This document shows positions 1 through 10,887 of a stretch of 64,000 nt of DNA, piece after piece. Origin of the DNA: Neptunomonas sp. (GTDB lineage: Bacteria; Pseudomonadota; Gammaproteobacteria; Pseudomonadales; Balneatricaceae); NCBI RefSeq assembly GCF_016744175.1, contig NZ_JADGEV010000015.1, positions 1 through 64,000 on the forward strand, in the 5' to 3' direction. The notes beneath the pieces are model-generated. The model was not told where the DNA came from, did not search any database, and worked only from the letters and a program-made list of their open reading frames with translations. How positions within the stretch are numbered: the stretch's first letter is position 1; every line of letters begins with the position of its first letter. Position numbers and translations under genes: made by a program.

Positions 1-1008
1 AGAAAAATCCTGGTGATGGCTTAAATGCTCTGCCAGAACTTTCACATAACGCTGAGTCCTAAGGATATGAGCACCGGTTTCATTGTCACGAGTTTCTGCT
101 AATGAGGCGAGAGCAAGAATAGATACATCCCGCGTAGTGATCAGTTCTGTTTGATACGTCTGCAGATGACTGATCACTGCATTGGTCTCTTTAGCCATAT
201 GGCCAAACTCATCCTGACTGGCGATGGGAATACGAACTGATAGATCTCCCTTGGCGGCGGCTGTCAAAACTTGGGTTTCGTTGGTTAAATATATTTTCAA
301 ATTTTTTGTGTAGGATAAAATAATACGGATGCTGTAAGCCAATATAACAAACATAACGATTAGCACTTCTAGCAAGATACTGTTTCGAGCAGAATCAGCG
401 CCTTTGTGTATGCCTTCGGTCAATAGCCAGTCTAAATCCTTGTTGACGACTAAAAAAAGAACAAGTGCGGTGCTAACAATAATTGTAATCGCCATCATGT
501 TGAATTTTTGAGCAAATGAAACAAAGTACTGGCTCAACTCCAGATTACATTTTGAATGTACCAGCTCCTGAATCAACTGGCGCTCCGCTGTTAACGCTAA
601 ATCTGCAGCGACAAAAAGGCCTAACATAGCCATGCCGACTAGAACTTTTGCATTGCTATGCCAGGGGGCGCCATAAGCCATCAAATTGATAACTACCAGA
701 CCAATACCTGCGAAGAGAAAGAGGCTGATATCTAACATGAACTGCTGAACAATTCGGCGCTCGTATGAGGGTGTTTGATGAGTGGTAAGAAATAGCACTC
801 GCAATGGGTAAGCCAAAATAATTGGTGCAAAAAGGTGAAGCGGAGACAATAACTCTAAAACCGGACAAACCTGATCAGCGTAAATTGTAAAAATAATAGC
901 CGCCAGAACAAAGTGAGCTAATGCAGTAAACCTATCACTTTTCTTTCCCACCTGTGATAAATCATGAGACTGGTTTTCAATATTGGCATGTACACTTTGG
1001 TTCGTCAT
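1..1008 (-). CDS. HAMP + HD-GYP domain membrane protein (partial; C-terminus runs off the left edge)
   Basis: Minus-strand reading from ATG at 1008 is open to position 1 (MTNQSVHANIENQSHDLSQVGKKSDRF...). It has hydrophobic segments, a HAMP-like stretch (LTAAAKGDLSVRIPIASQDEFGHMAKETNAVI) and the start of an HD-GYP domain (LASLAETRDNETGAHILRTQRYVKVLAEHL). Absent from the supplied ORF track because it is truncated. Confidence 0.8.
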   Translation of the reverse strand, partial: MTNQSVHANIENQSHDLSQVGKKSDRFTALAHFVLAAIIFTIYADQVCPVLELLSPLHLFAPIILAYPLRVLFLTTHQTPSYERRIVQQFMLDISLFLFAGIGLVVINLMAYGAPWHSNAKVLVGMAMLGLFVAADLALTAERQLIQELVHSKCNLELSQYFVSFAQKFNMMAITIIVSTALVLFLVVNKDLDWLLTEGIHKGADSARNSILLEVLIVMFVILAYSIRIILSYTKNLKIYLTNETQVLTAAAKGDLSVRIPIASQDEFGHMAKETNAVISHLQTYQTELITTRDVSILALASLAETRDNETGAHILRTQRYVKVLAEHLSHHQDFS

Positions 1009-1175
1009 ATGTCTCCCTATTACAGAGACGGGTAAGTTCTGTAGATAGAATGATGTGATAGGGGCAGTATGGGTCTTCGTTGTTATTAATAAGTTAGCAC
1101 CTAAAAAGGCACAGTCAACTTAACTGCTGCTGATCCCTGCTCTAATCCGTAAACTCTCCAATTATCTGAACATGT

Positions 1176-1207
1176 CCAAAAGCCCGCTTATTGCGGGCTT
1201 TTTTTAA
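1176..1207. terminator. Rho-independent terminator-like hairpin
   Basis: AAAAGCCCGC-TTATT-GCGGGCTTTTTTT; strong GC stem with T-run. Confidence 0.75.
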
Positions 1208-1593
1208 ACTATACCTCGAAAGTCATAAGATAGACTCTATAGATTAGGTGCTTACAAAGGTTTGAACTCTAAAAGAACTTAGTTTTTTCAATGCCCCTAG
1301 AGAGCTTTTTTTAGGACTACTGCTACACTTCAAATAGGTATTCCTTATATACAAAAGTGAGGCGTTTCTGGAGAACGAATAGAGAAAACTATTCTATTTT
1401 CAGTGTGTTTTATGTGGGTAATAATGTGAGTGGTACCTGTGTTAAATAGCGAGTCAGATAAAGGTATAGGTTGGCGGCATATTGGGTTAGGTACTTTACG
1501 GATAATGTTCAATATGGGTAACACTGACGGATAATTTGCACGGTTTAATTAAGTATAAAAAATAAGCTAACTCTTTGTAATTGAGATGTTTAC

Positions 1594-3687
1594 ATGAAAA
1601 TTAAAAATAGAATTGCCTTGGCTACCGGTGCATGCCTGACACTTTCCTCCATCATTCTACTAAGCGTTGTTGCTTGGAAAAATAATGAAGTAGAAGTTCA
1701 AACAGTAGCTCTGGTTAGCCAGGAGCTAACAGAGAAAGCCCGTGCACAATTATCTACATTATCTGATGCTCAGGCGGGTAAAACGGCAGCCGAGCTGAAT
1801 AAGGCTTTGTACGTTGCTAAGAGTATGGCTGAGACGATGGGGAGTTTCATTCGCCAAAATGGAAGTGATACTCAGCGACAGCCCTTTTATGAATATACGA
1901 AAGACGTTATTGAACAAAATACTAGTGTGACAGGGACGTATATAGCGTGGAAGAAAAATGCAGTAGATGGTAAAGACCAAGAGTTTATCGGCAGTAAGCA
2001 TACTCATGAGAATGGGCAGTTTGCTCCTTATTGGTTTCGTAAAGGTGATGGCAGTTTAGGTTTTAGGCCGTTAAACCTAAAAACAGTGTATGAAAATATT
2101 GCAAAAGGAAGTACAGATTCTGCATGGTATACCTGTCCACTAGATACGGCTAAAACCTGTCTAGCTGAACCTTATTCATGGGAAGCGGGCGGGCGTACCA
2201 TTGTTGGTACATCAATTACCTTGCCTATTTTGGTTAATGGCCAAGTTAAAGGTATGACGGGTATCGATATGGAGCTTAGCTTTTTAAGTAAGCTGGTAAA
2301 GGACGCCGATCAGTTACTCTATTCAGGCCAAGGGCAAGTTTTATTGATCAGTAATACAGGACTTGTTGCCGCTGATTCAGATGATCAACAAGCCCTAGCT
2401 AAAGTCTACCAAGGCCAACAAAAAAATCAATTGTTAGCATTGATAGCTAATGGTGAGCAAAAAATACTAGAAGCCGATGGGCATTTATGGGCTGTTCAGC
2501 CTATTAACCTTGAGGGGGTTAGTACGCCTTGGGCGGTGGTTATTAATCTTGATGAGTCCGTCGTATTAGCTGGCGCAATTAAAACTCAGCAATCAATGTC
2601 TACGCAGTTTAATGAAAGCCTAGTGACATCCATTATTATAGGTTTAATCATTACGGGTTTAGGTATTGTCTTGCTCACTATTATTGCTCAAAGCATCGCT
2701 GCTCCAATTCGTCGTGCAGCAGATATGATTAATCAATTAGCATCTCATGATGGCGATCTTACGCAAAGATTGAAACTGCAAAGAGATGATGAAGTAGGTG
2801 ACTTAGCCAATGGTATTGATGCTTTTATCGAAAAGACTCATGTTATTGTCAAAGACATAGCGACTGAGATGGCGAATGTTGAACGGTCTACGCGCCGAGC
2901 TTCAGAGATATCGAACAATAGTGCTCTGGGTATAGAGAAACAGCGGGCTGAAGTGGATCAAATTGCTGCTGCTATTACAGAGTTGGCTGCATCTGCGAGT
3001 GAGGTTGCGCAAATTGCGATAACAACAGCCGACTCGTCCAGTGAAGCTAAAGGGTCGGTCGACAGTAGTGCCATGAACCTTGAGGAAAGTACTAGTTCCA
3101 TTCGTGAGCTTTCTGAACAAATTAGCAATACATCAGAGCTGATGGACTTGCTTGCCCAAGACAGTAACAACATCAGTCAAATTGTCGATGCCATTCAAGG
3201 TATCTCCGAACAAACCAACTTATTGGCATTAAACGCGGCTATTGAGGCTGCCCGTGCAGGTGATTCTGGACGAGGCTTTTCAGTTGTTGCTGATGAAGTG
3301 CGTAATCTAGCATCAAAAACTCAGCAGTCGACAGGCGAAATTCAGACGCTGATCGATAAACTGCAAGGGCGTGCTAAAAATGCGGTTCATGCGATGAAAA
3401 AAGGAAATGAGCAATCGGGTAACTGCTTAACACTGGCAGAAGAAGCCTCTCAACATTTACAACATGTTGTGACGGCGATTTCTGAAATAGATAACATGAC
3501 TACTCAAATGGCGAGTGTCGTTGAAGAGCAAAGAGCGGTTACAGAAGATATTACACGCAACATTGTTAATATAAGTGATGAAACCAACTTGGTATCTGAT
3601 GGTGTGGTTGAGGCAAATCAGGAAAGCCAATCGCTATTAAGTCTGGTGAAAAAATTGGAAAATCAATTAGGGCGCTTCCACTACTAA
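1594..3687 (+). CDS. Methyl-accepting chemotaxis protein (Cache-type sensor, HAMP, MA domain)
   Basis: N-terminal TM, periplasmic sensor region, second TM ([22 protein letters not shown]), HAMP, and MCP hairpin tip [37 protein letters not shown]. Confidence 0.95.
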   Translation: MKIKNRIALATGACLTLSSIILLSVVAWKNNEVEVQTVALVSQELTEKARAQLSTLSDAQAGKTAAELNKALYVAKSMAETMGSFIRQNGSDTQRQPFYEYTKDVIEQNTSVTGTYIAWKKNAVDGKDQEFIGSKHTHENGQFAPYWFRKGDGSLGFRPLNLKTVYENIAKGSTDSAWYTCPLDTAKTCLAEPYSWEAGGRTIVGTSITLPILVNGQVKGMTGIDMELSFLSKLVKDADQLLYSGQGQVLLISNTGLVAADSDDQQALAKVYQGQQKNQLLALIANGEQKILEADGHLWAVQPINLEGVSTPWAVVINLDESVVLAGAIKTQQSMSTQFNESLVTSIIIGLIITGLGIVLLTIIAQSIAAPIRRAADMINQLASHDGDLTQRLKLQRDDEVGDLANGIDAFIEKTHVIVKDIATEMANVERSTRRASEISNNSALGIEKQRAEVDQIAAAITELAASASEVAQIAITTADSSSEAKGSVDSSAMNLEESTSSIRELSEQISNTSELMDLLAQDSNNISQIVDAIQGISEQTNLLALNAAIEAARAGDSGRGFSVVADEVRNLASKTQQSTGEIQTLIDKLQGRAKNAVHAMKKGNEQSGNCLTLAEEASQHLQHVVTAISEIDNMTTQMASVVEEQRAVTEDITRNIVNISDETNLVSDGVVEANQESQSLLSLVKKLENQLGRFHY

Positions 3688-3744
3688 TGGTCGTAGCTAA
3701 TTACTATTACTGAGTGGTTGTACAGTTATTCCTACCTACACGCC

Positions 3745-3777
3745 AAAAATTTCCCGCCCATTGGGGCGGGAGATTTC
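3745..3777. terminator. Hairpin downstream of the MCP gene
   Basis: AAATTTCCCGCCC-ATTG-GGGCGGGAGATTT inverted repeat. Confidence 0.55.
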
Positions 3778-4035
3778 AGAGTGATTATAGTTTTCTTAAT
3801 GATTTTTTATTTAGTTAGTAGCCATTAAGTGGTGGCTATCATCTCTTCAGTCTCTCATTGAGGCTCCATTAGAGAGGGTATGAAATATTTGCTAAAAATG
3901 GTGCGCAGTTACCTAAACGTATAGCGTTACTTTTTAAAGCAAGATTCGGGTCGACTCTTTTAGTCTTGATTCTTATTATCTGTTCTACATTCAAGTGATA
4001 ATTTCGTAGCGTGTTAGTTGGAGAAGCAGTGCATC

Positions 4036-4881
4036 ATGACTGATAAAGATAATATGAACTACGCTCGCATTGCTGAGGCAATTGCATACATCAAAGATAA
4101 CTTTAAAGAGCAGCCTTCTTTGAATGAAATCGCGGCAGCAGCAAACCTCAGTCCGTTTCACTTTCAACGTCTGTTTTCTGATTGGGCGGGTGTGAGCCCG
4201 AAAAAGTTCATGCAATATATCAGCCTTGAATATGCAAAGCGATTGCTAAAGGATCAACATTTAAGTTTGCTGGATACGGCATATGAAACGGGGCTTTCAG
4301 GTACCAGTCGTTTGCATGACCTGTTTATAAATATTGAAGGAATGACGCCAGGCGAGTTTAAAAAAGGAGGCGAAGCCCTACAGATAAACTACAGTTTTGC
4401 GCAAAGCCCTTTTGGTCAAATAATTGTTGCATCAACGGGGAAGGGCGTTTGCCATATGGCGTTTGAGGAGGATGCAGAACAGGCGCTAGTAACGCTTAAA
4501 CAACGTTTTCCTTACGGTTTTTATCAGCATCATGTTGATAAATTTCAACAAGATGCTTTATTAATATTCCAAAAAGATTGGCAGAAATTAGATCAGATTA
4601 AACTGCATTTACATGGCACTGTATTTCAATTAAAAGTATGGGATAGCTTGCTTAAAATACCTAAAGGTCACCTTGCTAGCTATGGTGAAATAGCAACGGC
4701 AATGGGCAATCCTAAAGCGTCTAGGGCGGTCGGTACAGCCATTGGGAGTAACCCGGTAGCTTTCCTTATTCCTTGCCACCGAGTCATACAGGCGAATGGA
4801 CATGTGGGTGGCTATATGTGGGGAGCTACTCGAAAATCAGCCATTATTGGTTGGGAAGCATCACAAGAAGCGGCGTTATAG
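4036..4881 (+). CDS. AraC-type HTH / methylated-DNA-[protein]-cysteine S-methyltransferase fusion (Ada-like, lacking the N-terminal Ada zinc domain)
   Basis: N-terminal AraC HTH (LNEIAAAANLSPFHFQRLFSDWAGVSPKKFMQY) followed by an Ogt/MGMT domain with active-site motif IPCHRVIQANGHVGGYMWG. ATG 4036 with upstream GGAG preferred over TTG 4018. Confidence 0.92.
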   Translation: MTDKDNMNYARIAEAIAYIKDNFKEQPSLNEIAAAANLSPFHFQRLFSDWAGVSPKKFMQYISLEYAKRLLKDQHLSLLDTAYETGLSGTSRLHDLFINIEGMTPGEFKKGGEALQINYSFAQSPFGQIIVASTGKGVCHMAFEEDAEQALVTLKQRFPYGFYQHHVDKFQQDALLIFQKDWQKLDQIKLHLHGTVFQLKVWDSLLKIPKGHLASYGEIATAMGNPKASRAVGTAIGSNPVAFLIPCHRVIQANGHVGGYMWGATRKSAIIGWEASQEAAL

Positions 4882-5166
4882 TGGTTAGAATTGTATAAGA
4901 AGAAAAAGTACAGAGCTTTTAGAATTACAGACATAGTTTTGGATTTAATTGTTCCTTTCTTGATTTATGCACTGGTATTTGTCACATGAAATATATAGGA
5001 AAAGGCCTTTATAAGGTTGTTCGATAATAGAGGCAACAAGCCTAATACTTTTGTTTGAGGTTTATTTGACAAACAAGCATATTTCAACAAACTTAAAGTG
5101 TGACCTACTATTTTAATAAATAAGTCATGATTCAATTTAATAAAAATAACGGGATGCGTAGATAAA

Positions 5167-5910
5167 ATGAAAAAATATTCATATAAAAAACTTACCTCCA
5201 GTGTGATTTTAGCTTTTACTATTCTACTAGGATTTGGATCTGTGAACGTTTATGCAGAGAAAATTTCTCTTACAACTGAGAACTACCCTCCATTTAATAT
5301 GAGAAGTAAAGACGGGAGTATTACTGGTATATCTACAGATATTGTAAAAGAGTTATTTTCACGGGCAGGTGTTGACTATGAAATGCATTTTTTACCTTGG
5401 CAGCGGGCCTATGGAAAAGCTCTAAAAGAAGAGAATAGCGCCGTTTTTTCTACTACAAGGACACCTGAACGAGAAGAATTATTTAAATGGGTAGGGCCTA
5501 TTGTAGAAAATAACTGGGTTTTGTTAAAGAAAAAAGATAGTGATATTTCACTAAGTAGCCTTGAAGATGCAAAAAAATATAAGGTAGGCGCATACAGTGG
5601 TGATGCCACTTCTTTATTCTTAGAGTCAGAAGGATTTAAGGTTAAAAATGTTGCAAAAGATGAAAAAAATGTATTAAAACTCCAGTCGGGACGTATTGAT
5701 TTATGGGCTACTGGGCATTTGTTAGGGCCTTACTATGCAAAACAACAGGGCGTAAGTGGCTTAGAGCCTGCTTTGGTATTTAAGAAAACTATTATGTCTT
5801 TAGCGTTTAATAAGTCAGCAGATGATGCTCTTATTAATAAACTTAATGCCGAGTTGAAAAAAATGGTTGCTGAAGGGGTCACAGAAAAAATAAAATCTAA
5901 GTATCAGTAG
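5167..5910 (+). CDS. Extracellular solute-binding protein, family 3 (polar amino-acid type)
   Basis: Signal peptide then ISLTTENYPPFNMRSKDGSITGISTDIVKELFSRAG, typical of SBP_bac_3; no adjacent permease or ATPase. Confidence 0.85.
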   Translation: MKKYSYKKLTSSVILAFTILLGFGSVNVYAEKISLTTENYPPFNMRSKDGSITGISTDIVKELFSRAGVDYEMHFLPWQRAYGKALKEENSAVFSTTRTPEREELFKWVGPIVENNWVLLKKKDSDISLSSLEDAKKYKVGAYSGDATSLFLESEGFKVKNVAKDEKNVLKLQSGRIDLWATGHLLGPYYAKQQGVSGLEPALVFKKTIMSLAFNKSADDALINKLNAELKKMVAEGVTEKIKSKYQ

Positions 5911-6015
5911 CATTAAACATCATTTATATTACTACAAGGATGTAGTTCTTAGATGTAAAATACCAGCGTATACTCACAGTTATACTTCACCTGACAATGC
6001 TTCTTGAGTTAACGT

Positions 6016-6627
6016 ATGGATCTATTTGAGCAACTAGAAGGCACGCTACGAAATTTGCTCCCTTATAATGGTACAGTGCATTATTATGGGCCTGTAATGT
6101 CGTTGTATGAATCGGATCATTACTATAAGGCTTTACTCAGTAATATTGAATGGAGAAATGACGAAGCAGTAATCTTTGGTAAAAAAATCATTACCAAGCG
6201 TAAAGTTGCTTGGCATGGAGATAACCCTTTTCCCTATACTTACTCCAACACTACCAAAACTGCATTACCATGGACAAAAGAGCTGCTAGTGCTTAAAGCG
6301 CTAGTCGAAAAAGAAAGCGGCGAAATTTATAATTCTTGTTTGCTTAATCTTTATCATGATGGCAGCGAGGGTATGGCTTGGCATAGTGATGCAGAACTCG
6401 ACTTAAAGAAAAACGGCGCTATTGGTTCTTTGAGTTTGGGGGCTGTAAGAAAGTTTGCTTTCAAGCACAAAAAATCAAAAGAGAACATCTCTCAAGTGTT
6501 ACAGCACGGTAGCTTGCTGGTTATGAAAGGGGAAACGCAAACACACTGGTTACATCGTCTTCCACCTACAAAAGTGGTTTCTACGCCACGTATTAATCTC
6601 ACATTTCGTACCATTGAAGTGAGCTAG
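6016..6627 (+). CDS. AlkB-like 2-oxoglutarate/Fe(II)-dependent dioxygenase
   Basis: NSCLLNLYHDGSEGMAWHSDAELDL...GAIGSLSLGAVRKFAFKHK...HGSLLVMKGETQTHWLHRLPPT...RINLTFRTI: HxD...H and RxNxTFR signatures. Confidence 0.9.
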   Translation: MDLFEQLEGTLRNLLPYNGTVHYYGPVMSLYESDHYYKALLSNIEWRNDEAVIFGKKIITKRKVAWHGDNPFPYTYSNTTKTALPWTKELLVLKALVEKESGEIYNSCLLNLYHDGSEGMAWHSDAELDLKKNGAIGSLSLGAVRKFAFKHKKSKENISQVLQHGSLLVMKGETQTHWLHRLPPTKVVSTPRINLTFRTIEVS

Positions 6628-6949
6628 CACTATTGCGGCATACTCGGGAGTAAGGAGTGTGATTAATAGTAATGGGGTTGTTTCAGATGGCTTTAGTATT
6701 GCTAAGTGAGGCACTAAGCTATCTCGGTTGTTAAAGAGAGAGGCTCGATAATCGCAACCCCAAATAAATAATAGTTAAATAAGCATGAATTATTATTTGG
6801 ACTCTGACGGTGTTTTTATAAGCGATGGCATTGTAAGCCTTTTAGTATATTTACTTAGACCACTCATACAATGGGAAAACGGCTTGTAGCGCAAAGATGT
6901 TTTTGTATATAATTTTTCCGCCGTAACTGAATTGTCGAAAGGAATCACA

Positions 6950-7180
6950 ATGGTTGAAGTTAATATCGCTAAATTTAGAAATGCTACTGATGATCTTCGT
7001 AGCCTGAATCGTGAATTTAAAACATGCGCATCTGATAAAGAGCGTCAGAATTTGGCGGATAGTGTTAATAGAAAGTTAGGCGAGTATTCAAAATACTCAT
7101 GCGCTCGGGCTAAGTCTGATGATATTGAGTCTTTCGATAGGGCAAAAATAACGTTACTAAATCAACTTGAGACGTCATAA
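6950..7180 (+). CDS. Small uncharacterised protein (about 76 aa)
   Basis: ORF with RBS-like AAAGGAATCACA before ATG 6950; followed by a hairpin; no recognised domain. Confidence 0.6.
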   Translation: MVEVNIAKFRNATDDLRSLNREFKTCASDKERQNLADSVNRKLGEYSKYSCARAKSDDIESFDRAKITLLNQLETS

Positions 7181-7199
7181 GTAGCCGATGCGGTGCTCG

Positions 7200-7236
7200 A
7201 TCCACTGACTTTAATGAAGTCAGTGGAGTTTCTTCG
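7200..7236 (+). terminator. Hairpin after the small ORF
   Basis: CCACTGACTT-TAATG-AAGTCAGTGG followed by AGTTTCTT. Confidence 0.55.
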
Positions 7237-7267
7237 AGGCGCTATCAAGAACTCTGAAAAGAATAAG

Positions 7268-7301
7268 AATGACCATTGCCAGGTGGGCTCGGTCATTTTT
7301 A
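7268..7301 (+). terminator. Second hairpin with T-run
   Basis: AATGACC...GGTCATT followed by TTTAT. Confidence 0.45.
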
Positions 7302-7350
7302 TAAAATGTAGGTACTCTTTTCAGCGAGGTACTCGATCACGTCTAGAAAT

Positions 7351-7656
7351 TTATATACGGCTCATTTCATTTAATGTGAAGCTTGCTACTGCTCCTTCGG
7401 TGGCTTCCATATATGCTTTTAAATGGTCATTTTTCATATGCTTTTGCCAAAGGTCACGTGTTTCCCAGTTTTCATAAAATAAGAATACTGTCGGGTTATC
7501 ATTATCCTTATGAAGGTCATATTGAATGCAACCCGTTTCCTTACGTGTTGGTTCAATCAGTTTGATCAGTTCTGTTTTAACCAATTCTACCTTGTCTAGG
7601 TTTGCTTCAATTCGAGCTACTATAGTGAGTGTGCTTTTCATCGGTAAAGTCTCCAT
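7351..7656 (-). CDS. Antibiotic biosynthesis monooxygenase (ABM/YgiN-like) family protein
   Basis: IVARIEANLDKVELVKTELIKLIEPTRKETGCIQYDLHKDNDNPTVFLFYENWETRDLWQKHMKNDHLKAY is typical of the ABM fold. Confidence 0.85.
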   Translation of the reverse strand: METLPMKSTLTIVARIEANLDKVELVKTELIKLIEPTRKETGCIQYDLHKDNDNPTVFLFYENWETRDLWQKHMKNDHLKAYMEATEGAVASFTLNEMSRI

Positions 7657-7671
7657 TAATAAGTAGTGGAT

Positions 7672-8697
7672 TTAAAAACCTTCTAAAACAATTTTTCCGA
7701 TGGTTTTACCACGCTCGAGATCCGCATGAGCGCGTTTTAAATTGTCCGCAGTAATTACGCCATAATGTTGCCCCATCGTTGTTTTTATTTCACCCGAATC
7801 AATTAAATCTGCAACCTTATTAAGTAGCTCGCCTTGCTTACCCATATCAGCAGTGCCAAACATTGAGCGGGTGTACATAAACTCCCAATGCAACGAGACT
7901 GATTTCATTTTTAATAAGCCAATATCTAGTGGGGTGCTGGGATCATCGATCAAAGCAAACTTTCCTTGCGGAGCAATGACCTTAGCAATCTCGGTAAAGT
8001 GCTGCTCAGTGGCATTCAGGCTAATAACATGAGATACATTGGGAACACCAATACGCTCCAGTTCTTCGCTTAAAGGTTTGCGGTGATCAATGACGTGATT
8101 AGCTCCTAGTTCTGCAACCCATTGCTGGCTCTCGGGACGTGAGGCGGTACCGATAACCAGAGCATTCGTTAGCTTCGATGCGAGCTGAACCAAAATAGAA
8201 CCTACACCACCTGCTGCACCAATGACCAGAATCTGCTGGTTAGGTTGTGAGTCCTTCGTAGTGCTTTGTTGAATCTGTAAGCGATCAAATAACAGTTCCC
8301 ACGCTGTAATAGAGGTGAGTGGAAATGCGGCTGCTTCTGCATTCGTCACGGACGCAGGCTTATGGCCCACAATGCGCTCATCAACTAGATGGTATTCTAC
8401 GTTGGTACCTGGCCTAGTTAAGTCCCCTGCATACCATACTTTGTCACCTTTGTTATAAATTGATGTTTCATTACCTACCTCAATAACTTCGCCTACTGCA
8501 TCCCAACCCAGTATTTTGTGATCGCCATTTTCGGGTTGAACTCTCATTCGAATTTTTGCATCCACAGGATTAACTGAGATTGCTTCAATCTTTACTAGCA
8601 AGTCTCGACCTAAAGGGGAGGGGATGGGTTGTTCAAATTCAACCAATGAATCTGGTTGAGTAATATCTAATGAGTTCAAGTAACCAAATGCTTTCAT
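7672..8697 (-). CDS. Zinc-type alcohol dehydrogenase-like / quinone oxidoreductase family protein
   Basis: MDR-superfamily sequence: GWDAVGEVIEVGNETSIYNKGDKVWYAGD, GAAGGVGSILVQLA. Confidence 0.9.
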   Translation of the reverse strand: MKAFGYLNSLDITQPDSLVEFEQPIPSPLGRDLLVKIEAISVNPVDAKIRMRVQPENGDHKILGWDAVGEVIEVGNETSIYNKGDKVWYAGDLTRPGTNVEYHLVDERIVGHKPASVTNAEAAAFPLTSITAWELLFDRLQIQQSTTKDSQPNQQILVIGAAGGVGSILVQLASKLTNALVIGTASRPESQQWVAELGANHVIDHRKPLSEELERIGVPNVSHVISLNATEQHFTEIAKVIAPQGKFALIDDPSTPLDIGLLKMKSVSLHWEFMYTRSMFGTADMGKQGELLNKVADLIDSGEIKTTMGQHYGVITADNLKRAHADLERGKTIGKIVLEGF

Positions 8698-8941
8698 TGT
8701 GTATCTCCAAGAATGTTATGGAGCTATTATGTGCGAATGGATATAAAGTAAAAACAGGGTAGTTGTTTAATCACTTTCAAAAAATATTTGATAAATAGAT
8801 ATCTTTTTTGAAAAGACTTGAGGTTTTTAGCGCTCTATATTTCTTAATGGAATAGTGTGATGTTTATATCGTGCGCAAAACGGCGAGTGCTTTCGCACTT
8901 AATGTCGGTGTTCTTATATCATTTTAAATGGGATTTTTTTT

Positions 8942-9976
8942 ATGCTTATTCAAGAGCTATTTGGTATTGAGTTGCCGGTCATTCAGGCGCCAATGGCGGG
9001 TGTGCAAGGTAGTGCGTTAACTATTGCAGTATCTAATGCTGGCGGCTTAGGTTCTTTACCTTGTGCCATGTTAAGTACACAGGCGTTACGGACTGAACTG
9101 GAAACCATTCAGAAGGAAACCAACAAGCCTTTTAACGTAAACTTTTTTTGTCATACTCCTCCTGAAGAAAGTGCTCAACAGGAGAAGAAATGGCGTGAGG
9201 CGCTAAGCCCATTCTATGACGAGTATGATATTGATCAAAGAGAAATCCCTCAGGGTCCTGGTCGGGCAGCATTTAATGAGGATACGGCAGCACTCCTTAA
9301 AGAATTTAAGCCAGCGGTTGTTAGTTTTCATTTTGGTTTACCCACATCTAAACTTGTAGCAGAAGTGCATAGCTGGGGTGCTAAAGTTTTATCGTCTGCC
9401 ACGACAGTGGAAGAAGCTCTGTGGTTGGAGCAGCAAGGAGTCGATGGCATTATTGCTCAAGGGCTGGAAGCAGGTGGGCACCGAGGTATCTTCCTTACAG
9501 ATGATATTAATACACAAGTGGGAACATTCGCACTGTTAAGACAGGTTGTAAATGCTGTAAAAGTGCCGGTTATCGCCGCGGGAGGAATAGCGGATGCCGC
9601 TGGTGTAGAGGCTGCCCTTGCATTAGGTGCTGCAGGTGTTCAGGTAGGCACCGCTTATTTGTTATGCCCAGAGGCAAATACTAGCAAAATACATCGTGAA
9701 GCATTGAAAAGTCAGGCTGTTGATAACACGGCATTGACTAATTTGTTCTCTGGCGGCCCTGCACGAGGCATTGTAAATAGAGTGATGCAAGAGTTAGGGC
9801 CCATGAGTACAGTTACTCCTGCTTTTCCTTTAGCAACCACGGCAATTGCACCGCTAAGAGCTGCAGCTGAAGCACAAGGCAAGGGAGATTTTTCTCCACT
9901 ATGGGCTGGGCAAAATGTGACTGGGTGTAAAGAAATATCTGCTGCTCAATTAACAAAGGAACTTGCAAAGGGCTAA
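8942..9976 (+). CDS. Nitronate monooxygenase (2-nitropropane dioxygenase family)
   Basis: LPVIQAPMAGVQG, GVDGIIAQGLEAGGHRG, VPVIAAGGIADAAGVEAALALGAAGVQVGTAYLLCPEA. Confidence 0.93.
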   Translation: MLIQELFGIELPVIQAPMAGVQGSALTIAVSNAGGLGSLPCAMLSTQALRTELETIQKETNKPFNVNFFCHTPPEESAQQEKKWREALSPFYDEYDIDQREIPQGPGRAAFNEDTAALLKEFKPAVVSFHFGLPTSKLVAEVHSWGAKVLSSATTVEEALWLEQQGVDGIIAQGLEAGGHRGIFLTDDINTQVGTFALLRQVVNAVKVPVIAAGGIADAAGVEAALALGAAGVQVGTAYLLCPEANTSKIHREALKSQAVDNTALTNLFSGGPARGIVNRVMQELGPMSTVTPAFPLATTAIAPLRAAAEAQGKGDFSPLWAGQNVTGCKEISAAQLTKELAKG

Positions 9977-10130
9977 CTATTTATTAAATTCCATTTGCTT
10001 TTCAAAGAGTGTGAATCTTATATTGATTACAAAGTGTATCGAAGAGTCAGTAGATTATTGACGCAACTATAAGCTTTGAAGAGGCAGGTAGTCGTTATCC
10101 TGTGTTTAAGAATTTGTATGGGGAAACATT

Positions 10131-10814
10131 GTGGACATGGATTTAAGCCTAAACCAAACCCGTGTTATTGGTTGCTTGATTGAGAAAGAGATAACAACAC
10201 CAGATCAATACCCTTTGTCATTGAATTCATTAACAGCGGCGTGTAACCAGAAAAGCAATCGAGAGCCTGTTATGGGGCTTGGTGAGTCTGAGGTTCAAGA
10301 AATACTAGATGAGCTGACAAAAAAACGATTGATCAAAGAAGAGGTAGGCTTTGGTAGCCGAGTTGTTAAATATAAGCACCGTTTCTGTAACACTGAGTTT
10401 AGTGAATTACAGCTCAGCGAGCAGGCCTTAGGTATTATTTGTACTTTATTTTTACGAGGGGCTCAAACCCCTGGAGAGTTGCGTACTCGAACTAATCGAC
10501 TGTGTAAGTTTGGCGATGTCCATGATGTTGAGAAAGTACTGCTGAACTTAAGTGGCCCAGAGAATGGATCATATGTAGTCTGCTTGCCTCGTGAACCAGG
10601 AAAGAGAGAGTCTCGCTATGCTCATCAATTTAGTGGTGAGGTTGATATTTCAGATGGTGCTTCTTCCGATTTTGGGTTCACTAGGAAAAATACAGTGCAT
10701 TCGCAGGGAGCAAGAGAGGATAAAGATAAGGTTGAATCGTTGGAGTTACGCGTAACAGAACTTGAGCGAGAGCTAACTTCATTAAAGGCGCAATTTACGG
10801 AGTGGTTAGAATAA
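10131..10814 (+). CDS. YceH family protein (DUF480)
   Basis: [42 protein letters not shown]...[19 protein letters not shown] is diagnostic of the YceH family. Confidence 0.95.
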   Translation: MDMDLSLNQTRVIGCLIEKEITTPDQYPLSLNSLTAACNQKSNREPVMGLGESEVQEILDELTKKRLIKEEVGFGSRVVKYKHRFCNTEFSELQLSEQALGIICTLFLRGAQTPGELRTRTNRLCKFGDVHDVEKVLLNLSGPENGSYVVCLPREPGKRESRYAHQFSGEVDISDGASSDFGFTRKNTVHSQGAREDKDKVESLELRVTELERELTSLKAQFTEWLE

Positions 10815-10854
10815 GTTCGTTCGCTACTTGGCAGGTAGAGAATAGTCAGTAAAC

Positions 10855-10887
10855 AGGGGGTGTTTGCACTCCACTCACCCCTTATTA
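10855..10887 (+). terminator. Possible terminator hairpin
   Basis: GGGGTG...CACCCC followed by TTATT. Confidence 0.35.

Noticed and set aside
656-868. 70-aa minus-strand ORF
   Set aside because: Lies in a different frame inside the HD-GYP gene; composition not protein-like.
7193-7477. 94-aa plus-strand ORF
   Set aside because: Spans terminator hairpins and runs antisense into the ABM-family gene.
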